Below are positions 45,157 to 53,124 of a stretch of 64,000 nucleotides of DNA, one piece after another. Below the pieces are notes generated by a model. That model saw only the letters and a program-made list of their open reading frames with translations, did no database searches and was not told where the DNA came from. The translations under genes and the position numbers were made by a program. The stretch is from Pseudomonas sp. H3(2019) (GTDB lineage: Bacteria > Pseudomonadota > Gammaproteobacteria > Pseudomonadales > Pseudomonadaceae): NCBI RefSeq assembly GCF_007713465.1, contig NZ_VMSG01000017.1, positions 62,001 through 126,000 of the forward strand, written 5' to 3'. Position 1 is the stretch's first letter; the number at the start of each line of letters is the position of its first letter.

Positions 45157-46349
45157 TGAAAACCCTCAAAACCCAAGTCGCGATTATCGGTGCCGGCCCC
45201 TCTGGCCTGCTGCTCGGCCAGTTGTTGCACAACGCCGGCATCGCCACGGTCATTGTCGAACGCCAGACACCCGACTATGTACTGGGGCGAATCCGCGCCG
45301 GGGTCCTGGAACAGGGCATGGTCGAGCTGTTGCGCCAGGCCGGCGTCAGTCAGCGCATGGACGCTGAAGGTCTGGTGCATGGCGGCTTCCAGCTGGCCCT
45401 CGATGGACGCCAGGTGCACATCGATCTGCACGCGTTGACCGGCGGCAAAACCGTGATGATCTACGGCCAGACCGAAGTCACCCGTGATCTGATGGCTGCC
45501 CGTCGTTTGGCGGGGGCATCGACCCTCTACGAAGCCGGCAACGTGATGCCTCACGGGATGAAATCCGCCGAGCCGTTCCTGACCTTTGAAAAGGACGGTG
45601 AAACCTGGCGCCTGGACTGCGACTACATTGCCGGTTGCGACGGTTTCCATGGTGTCGTACGGCAATCGATTCCCGCCGACACGCTGAAAATATTCGAACG
45701 GGTCTACCCATTCGGCTGGCTCGGTATACTCGCCGACACCCCGCCGGTCCACGATGAACTGGTGTATGCCCGACATGCTCGCGGCTTCGCGTTGTGCAGC
45801 ATGCGTTCGACCACACGTACCCGCTATTACGTGCAGGTGCCCGCTGACGAGAAGGTCGAGGACTGGTCCGATCAGCGCTTTTGGGAGGAGCTGAAATCGC
45901 GCCTGCCGCAGGCGCTTGCCGACACGCTGGTCACCGGACCGTCGATTGAAAAAAGCATCGCGCCGCTACGCAGTTTCGTGGTCGAGCCCATGCAGTACGG
46001 ACGGATGTTCCTGGTCGGCGACGCGGCCCATATCGTCCCGCCCACCGGCGCCAAAGGCCTGAACCTGGCCGCCAGCGACGTCAGCACCCTGTTCAACATT
46101 CTGCTCAAGGTCTACCGCGACGGTCGCACCGAATTGCTGGAGAAGTACTCGGAAATCTGCCTGCGGCGAGTCTGGAAGGCGGAACGGTTTTCCTGGTGGA
46201 TGACTTCGATGCTGCACACCTTCGAAGGCAACGATGCCTTCAGCCAGCGCATCAGCGAATCGGAACTCGAGTACTTCGTCGACTCCGAAGCCGGTCGAAA
46301 AACCATTGCAGAAAATTACGTCGGACTTCCGTACGAGGCTATCGAATAG
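45156..46349 (+). CDS. pobA: 4-hydroxybenzoate 3-monooxygenase
   Basis: FAD-dependent hydroxylase converting 4-hydroxybenzoate to protocatechuate with NADPH and O2. 397 residues; FAD motif GAGPSG near the start, RIRAGVLEQGMV, the DG motif (CDGFHG), and GDAAHIVPPTGAKGLNLA. Very close to the crystallised P. fluorescens enzyme in the parts I remember. The start MKTLKTQVAIIGAG is two or three residues longer than that enzyme. Divergent from pobR. Confidence 0.97.
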   Translation: MKTLKTQVAIIGAGPSGLLLGQLLHNAGIATVIVERQTPDYVLGRIRAGVLEQGMVELLRQAGVSQRMDAEGLVHGGFQLALDGRQVHIDLHALTGGKTVMIYGQTEVTRDLMAARRLAGASTLYEAGNVMPHGMKSAEPFLTFEKDGETWRLDCDYIAGCDGFHGVVRQSIPADTLKIFERVYPFGWLGILADTPPVHDELVYARHARGFALCSMRSTTRTRYYVQVPADEKVEDWSDQRFWEELKSRLPQALADTLVTGPSIEKSIAPLRSFVVEPMQYGRMFLVGDAAHIVPPTGAKGLNLAASDVSTLFNILLKVYRDGRTELLEKYSEICLRRVWKAERFSWWMTSMLHTFEGNDAFSQRISESELEYFVDSEAGRKTIAENYVGLPYEAIE

Positions 46350-46428
46350 CCTGCTATCGACTTACACTGGCGAGCATTCCCGCTCGCCTTGCCTCTTGCG
46401 GGTTAATCACCGCCCGCAGGTTAGACCC

Positions 46429-47946
46429 GTGACCAATCTGAACCAGCCTGAATCCACCAAACCGGCCATCCGCAGCGTGTTGGTCTCCCTGATGCTGGCG
46501 ATCTTTCTCGGGGCGCTGGATCAAACCATCGTGGCCGTCTCGATGCCGGCCATTTCCGCCCAGTTCAAGGATTTCAGCCTGCTGGCCTGGGTCATCGCAG
46601 GCTACATGGTGGCGATGACCGTGGCAGTGCCGATCTACGGCAAGCTCGGCGACCTTTACGGCCGTCGGCGGCTGATGCTCTTCGGCATGGGATTGTTCAC
46701 CCTGGCCTCGGTGTTTTGCGGCATGGCCCAGAGCATGGAGCAACTGGTCCTCGCCCGGATTATTCAGGGCATCGGCGCTGGCGGAATGATTTCGGTCAGC
46801 CAGGCGATCATCGGCGATATCGTGCCGCCCCGCGAACGCGGGCGTTATCAGGGTTACTTCAGCAGCATGTACGCAGTGGCCAGCGTGGCCGGGCCGGTGC
46901 TCGGCGGTTACATGACCGAGTACCTGTCGTGGCGCTGGGTGTTTCTGATCAACCTGCCGCTGGGCCTCGGCGCCTGGCTGGTGGCCAACCGTACGCTGGT
47001 GGGTTTGCCGGTGCCACAGCGCAAGCCGGTCATCGATTATTTGGGCACGCTGCTGATGATCATCGGCCTGACCGCGTTGCTGCTGGGCATCACTCAGGTT
47101 GGCCAAGGGCATTCGTGGCGCAGCAGCGAAGTGCTCGGGTTGCTGGCGTGTGCGGCGCTGACCCTGACGCTGTTCGTCTGGCATGAGCGGCGGGCACGCG
47201 AGCCCTTGCTGCCGATGCACCTGTTCGCCAACCGCAATGCGCTCCTCTGCTGGTGCACGATTTTCTTCACCAGTTTCCAGGCGATTTCGCTGATCGTGCT
47301 GATGCCGCTGCGCTTCCAGAGCGTCACCGGGGCCGGGGCCGACAGTGCGGCGCTGCACCTGTTGCCGCTGGCGATGGGGTTGCCGATGGGCGCCTACTTC
47401 GCCGGTCGCCGGACCTCGGTGACCGGTCGTTACAAACCGATGATCCTGACAGGCGCCCTGCTCACCCCGATCGCAATTCTCGGCATGGCGTTCAGCCCGC
47501 CGCAAGCGATGCTCATCAGCAGCTTCTTCATGATGCTCAGCGGCATTGCCGCCGGCATGCAGTTCCCGACCTCCTTGGTCGGTACGCAAAACTCGGTGGA
47601 ACAACGCGACATCGGCGTCGCCACCAGCACCACCAACCTGTTTCGCTCACTCGGTGGCGCGGTCGGCGTGGCATTGATGTCGGCCTTGTTGCTGGCGCTG
47701 TTGCAGGATTCGAGTTTCGCCCATTTGACCGGCTCGTCGCTGATCGCCGAAGGCAGTTCCGGAAACGTTTTGCTCGATGGCCTGAACGCCGCACCGGGCG
47801 AGACTCAAAACGCCTTGCGCGCCGAGCTGCTGCTGACCTTCCGGCATTTGCTGATGGTCAGCGCGGCGGTGTCGTTGCTGGGTCTGGCGGCGGCGATTGC
47901 GATGCCGAACATGTTGCTGCGTGGGCGGGAAGACAAGGTTCGATAG
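46429..47946 (+). CDS. MFS exporter, DHA2 (14-helix) drug/aromatic efflux type
   Basis: 505 residues from a GTG start, about 14 helices, with the motifs GALDQTIVAVSMPAIS, GKLGDLYGRRRLM and GPVLGGYMTEYLSWRWVFL typical of DHA2 multidrug antiporters. The frame is open 65 codons further into pobA, but those residues are shadow. It lies 79 bases after pobA on the same strand and may be co-transcribed; a role in exporting aromatic acids is conjecture. Confidence 0.85.
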   Translation: MTNLNQPESTKPAIRSVLVSLMLAIFLGALDQTIVAVSMPAISAQFKDFSLLAWVIAGYMVAMTVAVPIYGKLGDLYGRRRLMLFGMGLFTLASVFCGMAQSMEQLVLARIIQGIGAGGMISVSQAIIGDIVPPRERGRYQGYFSSMYAVASVAGPVLGGYMTEYLSWRWVFLINLPLGLGAWLVANRTLVGLPVPQRKPVIDYLGTLLMIIGLTALLLGITQVGQGHSWRSSEVLGLLACAALTLTLFVWHERRAREPLLPMHLFANRNALLCWCTIFFTSFQAISLIVLMPLRFQSVTGAGADSAALHLLPLAMGLPMGAYFAGRRTSVTGRYKPMILTGALLTPIAILGMAFSPPQAMLISSFFMMLSGIAAGMQFPTSLVGTQNSVEQRDIGVATSTTNLFRSLGGAVGVALMSALLLALLQDSSFAHLTGSSLIAEGSSGNVLLDGLNAAPGETQNALRAELLLTFRHLLMVSAAVSLLGLAAAIAMPNMLLRGREDKVR

Positions 47947-47965
47947 AAAGACCGAGTCGCCTACA

Positions 47966-48000
47966 CTGATCGTTCCCACGCTCTGCGTGGGAACGATCAG
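47966..48000. repeat. GATCGTTCCCACGC palindrome
   Basis: Perfect 16-base arms around TCT, filling most of the gap between the convergent exporter and coiled-coil genes; probable two-way terminator. Confidence 0.88.
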
Positions 48001-48005
48001 CCACA

Positions 48006-48848
48006 TCAAGGTCGGGCGTTGAGCTGCTGTTGCAGGTTCTGGATCTGGCTCTGCAAGGTGGTGATGTTGCGCGTGACCTGGCCACGGAAAGCGTCGAACT
48101 CGGCGACATTGGCGTTGCTGCCTTGAGCCGCGGCCGGGCGGCTGTCCTGCTGGCTTTTGATCACCACCAATTCTTGCTCCAGGCGCTCGATCGCCGCGCT
48201 CGGGTTGCCTTGTTTCTTCAAGGCGGTGATTTCGGCACCGAGGCTTTTCAGCTGGGCATCGAACTTGCTGGTGTCGCTCGGGGTATTTTTCAGGGTCGCC
48301 ACGTCAGCGCTCAGGGCTTTCAGGTCGGTTTGCAATTGAGTGTTGACGGCATGTTGCTCGACGCTTTGCGCAGCGATCTGTGCCAGCCGCTTGTCCAGGT
48401 CCGACGCCTGGCCGACTACGCCTTGCTGCTGTTGGTTCTGCTCCACCAGCCTGGTTTCAAGTTGCTTGATTTTCAGTTTCAGCGCTTCGCTGTCACTGGT
48501 GACGTTCGACTGACTGGCGACCACTTTGCCGGAAATATCCTGCAAGCGCCCGGCGGCTTCCTCGCTGATGCGGGCAAAACTTTCCTGGGTCGCGACCAGT
48601 TGCTGCTCCATCAGCGAGATTTGCTGAAAGCTCCACCAGGCAAGGCCGGCAAAGGCAAACAGCAACGCCCCGACCAAAGCCCACAATGGACCAGTGTTCG
48701 GGACTTTGACGGTGCCCCTGCTTGCGCTTCGCGCATGTACGCTGGTGTGTTCACGGGCAGCGGCGGTTGGAAAATCGTCATCGAGGGGGTCGGCACGCAG
48801 GCTCGGAACATCATCGAAGTCGTCGTTGGCATCGTTACGCATGGACAT
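48006..48848 (-). CDS. Single-pass membrane protein with long coiled coil
   Basis: 280 residues: an acidic cytoplasmic N-terminus (NDANDDFDDVPSLRADPLDDD), one helix near 72-92 (LWALVGALLFAFAGLAWW), then about 180 residues of heptad-like coiled coil rich in Gln, Ala and Leu (LKLKIKQLETRLVEQNQQQQ; FDAQLKSLGAEITALKK). Often annotated as an ATPase in pseudomonads, but I see no Walker motif. AAAGG lies seven bases before ATG 48848. Function unknown, perhaps an envelope scaffold. Confidence 0.8.
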   Translation of the reverse strand: MSMRNDANDDFDDVPSLRADPLDDDFPTAAAREHTSVHARSASRGTVKVPNTGPLWALVGALLFAFAGLAWWSFQQISLMEQQLVATQESFARISEEAAGRLQDISGKVVASQSNVTSDSEALKLKIKQLETRLVEQNQQQQGVVGQASDLDKRLAQIAAQSVEQHAVNTQLQTDLKALSADVATLKNTPSDTSKFDAQLKSLGAEITALKKQGNPSAAIERLEQELVVIKSQQDSRPAAAQGSNANVAEFDAFRGQVTRNITTLQSQIQNLQQQLNARP

Positions 48849-48948
48849 GAGGCAACCTTTCTGAACCACAGTGATGGCTAAATGCGACGAGTATAAACCC
48901 TGAACTCGCCGCATTGATCGACCTTGAGCGGCCAGCTCGGTTCAGAGT

Positions 48949-49947
48949 TTATTTTGCGCCCGGGTCTTGAGCCTTCCACCAGCCGCAAAACTCATCGAGC
49001 GCCGTCCACAGACTGACCTTGGGATCGTAGTCCAGATAATGCCTGGCGCGGCTGATATCGAGGGTGAAGTTTTTGCTCATCACTTGTATGCCCAAACGTG
49101 ACAGGGTCGGTTCCGGACGCCCCGGCCAGAGTGCGCAAAAGCCCTCGTTCAGCGCCGCAATGCTGTAGGCCAAACCGTAGGAGCGATGACGAGTCACCTG
49201 CGGGACTTCCATCTGGCGCATTACATAATTGACCACATCCCACAGCGGTACCGGCGCGCCGTTGCTGATGTTGTAGGCCTTGCCAAGCGCCGATCCCGTC
49301 GCCAGCAAACAGCTGAGCATGGCTTCGTTGAGGTTCTGCATGCTGGTGAAATCGACCTTGTTCAGGCCGTTGCCGATGATTGCCAAACGCCCTTTGCGCT
49401 GCATGTTCAGCAGGCGCGGGAAGATACTCATGTCACCGGCGCCGGTGACAAAACGCGGACGCAGGGCCAGCACTTCAAGACCAAACTCCTGGGCGCCGAA
49501 GACCTTTTGCTCGGCCAGGTATTTGGTTGCCGCATAAGGATGCTTGAAACGCTTGGGCACTTGCTCTTCGGTCAGCCCCTGGTGGTCGCGGCCATCGAAG
49601 TAGATCGAGGGTGACGACAAGTGCACCAGCCGCCGGACGTTTTGCTTCAGGCAGGCTTCGACGACGTTTTCGGTGACCAGCACGTTACCCTGATGGAAGT
49701 CCTGATAGCGCCCCCAAAGCCCCACCGCACCCGCGCAATGCACCACGGCTTCGACGTCTGCGCACAGCTCGCGAACCAGTTCCGGGTCACTCAAATCGCC
49801 CTGAACGAACTCCGCACCTCGCCGTACCAGATGTTCGACGCCTTCGGCCCGGCGGCCGTTGACCCGCACGTCCAGGCCCTGCTCCAGGGCGAAACGCGCA
49901 AAGCGCCCGCCAATGAAGCCGCTTGCGCCGGTGACCAGAATTTTCAT
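48949..49947 (-). CDS. NAD-dependent epimerase/dehydratase family protein
   Basis: 332 residues of the extended SDR type: GASGFIGG at the N-terminus, catalytic Ser region HLSSPSIYF and Tyr-x-x-x-Lys in PYAATKYLAEQ. Resembles 3-beta-hydroxysteroid dehydrogenase-like and OleD-like reductases acting on lipid or ketone substrates; the substrate is unknown. CGGAG is seven bases upstream. Confidence 0.88.
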   Translation of the reverse strand: MKILVTGASGFIGGRFARFALEQGLDVRVNGRRAEGVEHLVRRGAEFVQGDLSDPELVRELCADVEAVVHCAGAVGLWGRYQDFHQGNVLVTENVVEACLKQNVRRLVHLSSPSIYFDGRDHQGLTEEQVPKRFKHPYAATKYLAEQKVFGAQEFGLEVLALRPRFVTGAGDMSIFPRLLNMQRKGRLAIIGNGLNKVDFTSMQNLNEAMLSCLLATGSALGKAYNISNGAPVPLWDVVNYVMRQMEVPQVTRHRSYGLAYSIAALNEGFCALWPGRPEPTLSRLGIQVMSKNFTLDISRARHYLDYDPKVSLWTALDEFCGWWKAQDPGAK

Positions 49948-50018
49948 GACTTGCTCCGATGTGTTTCGTTTTTCATGCGTGTTGCATTACAAATTTCGTG
50001 TGCTCTTGACGCTGCCCA

Positions 50019-50912
50019 TCAGTCCAACGGCACCAGCCACTGCCTGGATAAACGTACCAGATGCTCGGTGAGTAACCCCAGCAACTGGCCACCATTGCGC
50101 CAATGATGCCAGTACAACGGCACATCAATTGGTTTATCTGGCAACAACTCCACCAGCACACCGCGCTCAAGCTGTTCACGCACCTGCAACTCCGGCACCA
50201 GTCCCCAGCCCAGACCGGCTTCGGTCAGACGGATAAAACCTTCGGATGACGGGCACAAATGATGCTCGAAACCACCCTCCACGCCCAATGACGCCAGGTA
50301 GCGGTGCTGCAAAAAGTCATCCGGGCCAAACACCAGCGCCGGCGTGCGCGCCAACTGATCGGCCCTGACCCCTTGGGGAAAATGCCGGGCAATAAACGCC
50401 GGGCTGGCCAGCGCGCGGTAACGCATGGCGCCCAGCAACACGCTGCGAGCGCCCGCCACCGGGCGCTCACTGGCACACACGCACGCCGCCACTTCACCGG
50501 CGCGCATGCGTTTGAGGCCAACGGTCTGGTCTTCCACCACCAGGTCGAGCAATAGATGTTGCTCGGCGCAAAAGTCACTCACCGCCTCGGCCCACCACGT
50601 GGCCAGACTGTCGGCGTTGAGAGCGATGCGCAGGCGTTCCGGCAAGCCTTCTTCGTCCAGCGCCGGCACCAGGCTTTGCAGATCGCGCTCCAGCAAACGC
50701 ACCTGCTGCACATGGTTGAGCAAACGCCGGCCAATCTCGGTCGGCGCCGGCGGTGTGGCCCGCACCAGCACGGGTTGGCCGATGCGCGCTTCGAGCAACT
50801 TGATGCGCTGGGAGATCGCCGATTGCGACAACCCCAATACCTGAGCAGCACGCTCGAAACCGGCTTGCTCGACCACGGCAGCAAGGGCGGACAGCAATTT
50901 ATAGTCGAACAT
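50019..50912 (-). CDS. argP: LysR-family regulator ArgP (IciA)
   Basis: 297 residues; N-terminal MFDYKLLSALAAVVEQAGFE and LGLSQSAISQRIKLLEARIG match ArgP/LysG regulators that sense arginine or lysine and activate the argO/lysE exporter gene. Divergent from the ACT-protein/argO pair, the expected target. Confidence 0.9.
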   Translation of the reverse strand: MFDYKLLSALAAVVEQAGFERAAQVLGLSQSAISQRIKLLEARIGQPVLVRATPPAPTEIGRRLLNHVQQVRLLERDLQSLVPALDEEGLPERLRIALNADSLATWWAEAVSDFCAEQHLLLDLVVEDQTVGLKRMRAGEVAACVCASERPVAGARSVLLGAMRYRALASPAFIARHFPQGVRADQLARTPALVFGPDDFLQHRYLASLGVEGGFEHHLCPSSEGFIRLTEAGLGWGLVPELQVREQLERGVLVELLPDKPIDVPLYWHHWRNGGQLLGLLTEHLVRLSRQWLVPLD

Positions 50913-51008
50913 CAGTTTTCCTAATGAGCGATCAGCAATATTGGTTTTTCTTATACATCCTGGGACAGGAGAATGACCAGCAAGAACTCCTCACAAAGGA
51001 TCAGCGAC

Positions 51009-51410
51009 ATGGCTGGCGAAACCTCACTGAACACCCTGCTGCGCAGCATGAGCCCGCAGCTCAACGACGGCGAATACGTGTTCTGCACGATTCGCGACGG
51101 TCACCTGCCGAAGGACTGCGAAATCATCGGCAGTTTCCGCGAACAGGAAGGCCTGACGGTGATCCTTGAGCGCTCGCAAGCCGAAAAGGCCGGGTTGAGT
51201 TTCGACTATCTGGCGGCGTGGATCACCCTCAACGTGCATTCGGCCCTCGAAGCCGTTGGCCTGACCGCCGCCTTCGCCACAGCCCTCGGCCAGGCCGGGA
51301 TCAGCTGCAACGTGATTGCCGGCTATTACCACGACCATTTGTTTGTCGGCCAGGCCGACGCCAAGCGCGCGATGTCGGTACTGCGGCAACTCGCGGCAAA
51401 CGCGGAGTAA
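51009..51410 (+). CDS. ACT-domain protein between argP and argO
   Basis: 133 residues. Two ACT-like repeats: EYVFCTIRDGHLPKDCEIIG / GLTVILERSQAE and HSALEAVGLTAAFATALGQA / CNVIAGYYHDHLFV. ACT domains bind amino acids, so a role in sensing the exported amino acid is plausible. AAAGGATC lies eight bases before the ATG; an ATG 12 codons upstream has no ribosome site. The argO ATG follows five bases after its stop, so co-translation is likely. Confidence 0.85.
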   Translation: MAGETSLNTLLRSMSPQLNDGEYVFCTIRDGHLPKDCEIIGSFREQEGLTVILERSQAEKAGLSFDYLAAWITLNVHSALEAVGLTAAFATALGQAGISCNVIAGYYHDHLFVGQADAKRAMSVLRQLAANAE

Positions 51411-51415
51411 ACCTT

Positions 51416-52018
51416 ATGTGGCAAAGCTATGTGAACGGCCTGTTGGTCGCTGCGGGACTGATCATGGCGATCGGTACGCAAAATGCGTTCGTGCTGGCGC
51501 AAAGCCTGCGCCGCGAACATCACCTGCCGGTGGCGGCGCTCTGCGTGACCTGCGATGCGTTGCTGGTGGCCGCCGGGGTGTTTGGGCTGGCGACGATCCT
51601 CGCGCAAAATCCACTGTTGCTGGCGATCGCCCGTTGGGGTGGCGCGGCCTTCCTGCTGTGGTACGGCAGCCTGGCCCTGCGTCGCGCCTGTTCCAAGCAA
51701 AGCCTGCAACAGGGTGAAAACCAGACCGTGCGTTCATTGCGCGCGGTATTGCTCAGTGCATTGGCGGTGACGCTGCTCAACCCTCATGTGTATCTGGACA
51801 CCGTGTTGCTGATCGGTTCGCTCGGGGCCCAACAAACAGTGCCGAGCGCTTATGTGGTGGGCGCGGCCAGTGCGTCATTGCTGTGGTTTTTCACCCTGGC
51901 GCTAGGCGCCGCGTGGCTGGCACCGTGGCTGGCACGCCCGAGCACCTGGAGGATTCTCGACCTGCTGGTGGCGGTGATGATGTTTACCGTGGCCTTTCAA
52001 CTGATCAGCGCCGCCTGA
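51416..52018 (+). CDS. argO: LysE/ArgO-family basic amino acid exporter
   Basis: 200 residues, six helices: MWQSYVNGLLVAAGLIMAIG, TQNAFVLAQSLRREH and NPHVYLDTVLLIGSLG are the LysE/ArgO signatures. Exports arginine or lysine when cytoplasmic levels rise. GGAG overlaps the end of the ACT gene. Downstream of and presumably regulated by the divergent argP. Confidence 0.92.
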   Translation: MWQSYVNGLLVAAGLIMAIGTQNAFVLAQSLRREHHLPVAALCVTCDALLVAAGVFGLATILAQNPLLLAIARWGGAAFLLWYGSLALRRACSKQSLQQGENQTVRSLRAVLLSALAVTLLNPHVYLDTVLLIGSLGAQQTVPSAYVVGAASASLLWFFTLALGAAWLAPWLARPSTWRILDLLVAVMMFTVAFQLISAA

Positions 52019-52192
52019 TTATTCCCAAAGGCTCTGGAACCTCTATTCCACACAGTTGTTGCGTGGTTAAGCCGCACCCCCGGTGCTATGATCCGACACC
52101 TGCGCCGCAAAGAGTACAAACTCCCGGCGCTTGTCTGGCCGCCCGTGATCGGCCTTGCGCTCACCGCAACTGACCTGATTAGGAGAATCACC

Positions 52193-52789
52193 ATGGCTTT
52201 CGAATTGCCGCCACTGCCTTACGCACACGATGCACTGCAGCCGCACATTTCCAAGGAAACTCTGGAATATCACCACGACAAGCACCACAACACCTACGTC
52301 GTGAACCTGAACAACCTGGTGCCAGGCACCGAGTTCGAAGGCAAGACCCTGGAACAAATCGTCAAGACTTCTTCGGGTGGCATCTTCAACAACGCCGCTC
52401 AGGTCTGGAACCACACTTTCTACTGGAACTGCCTGGCGCCAAACGCTGGCGGTCAACCAACCGGCGCACTGGCTGACGCAATCAACGCGGCTTTCGGTTC
52501 GTTCGACAAGTTCAAAGAAGAATTCACCAAGACTTCGGTCGGCACCTTCGGTTCCGGTTGGGGCTGGCTGGTGAAAAAAGCTGACGGTTCCCTGGCCCTG
52601 GCCAGCACCATCGGCGCCGGCAACCCGCTGACCAGCGGCGACACCCCGCTGCTGACCTGCGACGTCTGGGAACACGCTTACTACATCGACTACCGCAACC
52701 TGCGTCCGAAGTACGTTGAAGCGTTCTGGAACCTGGTTAACTGGAAGTTCGTGGCTGAGCAGTTCGAAGGCAAAACCTTCACCGCTTAA
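52193..52789 (+). CDS. sodB: Superoxide dismutase (Fe)
   Basis: 198 residues. Metal ligands: His in YHHDKHH, His in QVWNHTFYWNCL, and Asp/His in DVWEHAYYIDYRN. The motif around the second His and the overall sequence are of the iron type. AGGAGAA precedes the ATG by six bases. Strong terminator follows. Confidence 0.97.
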   Translation: MAFELPPLPYAHDALQPHISKETLEYHHDKHHNTYVVNLNNLVPGTEFEGKTLEQIVKTSSGGIFNNAAQVWNHTFYWNCLAPNAGGQPTGALADAINAAFGSFDKFKEEFTKTSVGTFGSGWGWLVKKADGSLALASTIGAGNPLTSGDTPLLTCDVWEHAYYIDYRNLRPKYVEAFWNLVNWKFVAEQFEGKTFTA

Positions 52790-52803
52790 GTCTGCTTGCA
52801 GTC

Positions 52804-52832
52804 AAAAAAACCCGGCATTGCCGGGTTTTTTT
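52804..52832 (+). terminator. Intrinsic terminator after sodB
   Basis: AAAAAAACCCGGCA / TTGCCGGGTTTTTTT, seven-T tail, mirror A run on the other side. Confidence 0.92.
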
Positions 52833-52943
52833 ATGCCCAGGCAATGCGAAATCCACCTGCAACACCACCGAAAACAAACGTTCCCTTGCCCCAACGCCAC
52901 AGCCGTCTACCATCAACCAGACACAAATATTCGCCCCTGCCCC

Positions 52944-52971
52944 TCAAGTTGCAGGAGGTGCCTACCGAAAC
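52944..52971 (+). promoter_or_regulatory. Weak candidate sigma-28 promoter for bifA
   Basis: TCAAGT (52944-52949), 14 bases, ACCGAAAC (52964-52971). The spacing is identical to the stronger FliA-like site at 4355-4382; the -10 element differs from GCCGATAA at two positions. P. putida bifA has been reported to depend partly on flagellar sigma factors. Confidence 0.35.
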
Positions 52972-52988
52972 ACTACTAATGGGCTCTA

Positions 52989-53089
52989 ATTGCCAATACC
53001 CCGGCAATGCGGACAAGCCAGCAGACAAAATCTACACGGCTTGATTGTCCCTTTGACTGCCATCACGGGATTGCCAATACTCATGGCAA
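52989..53089 (+). promoter_or_regulatory. Twin small hairpins in the bifA leader
   Basis: ATTGCCAATAC occurs at 52989 and 53070, 81 bases apart, and each is followed by GGCAA(T), making two similar stem-loops (ATTGCC/GGCAAT at 52989-53008 and TTGCC/GGCAA at 53071-53089). Two GGA triplets precede the start codon. Nothing else is recognised in the 335-base sodB-bifA gap apart from the sodB terminator and the promoter candidate. Confidence 0.4.
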
Positions 53090-53124
53090 CTTGACGTTAC
53101 CCGAACGGAACAAGGAAAACCCCT

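Noticed and set aside
46234..46428. An N-terminal extension of the DHA2 exporter reaching into pobA
   Set aside because: Ser/Thr-rich shadow residues; the GTG at 46429 gives the normal exporter N-terminus.
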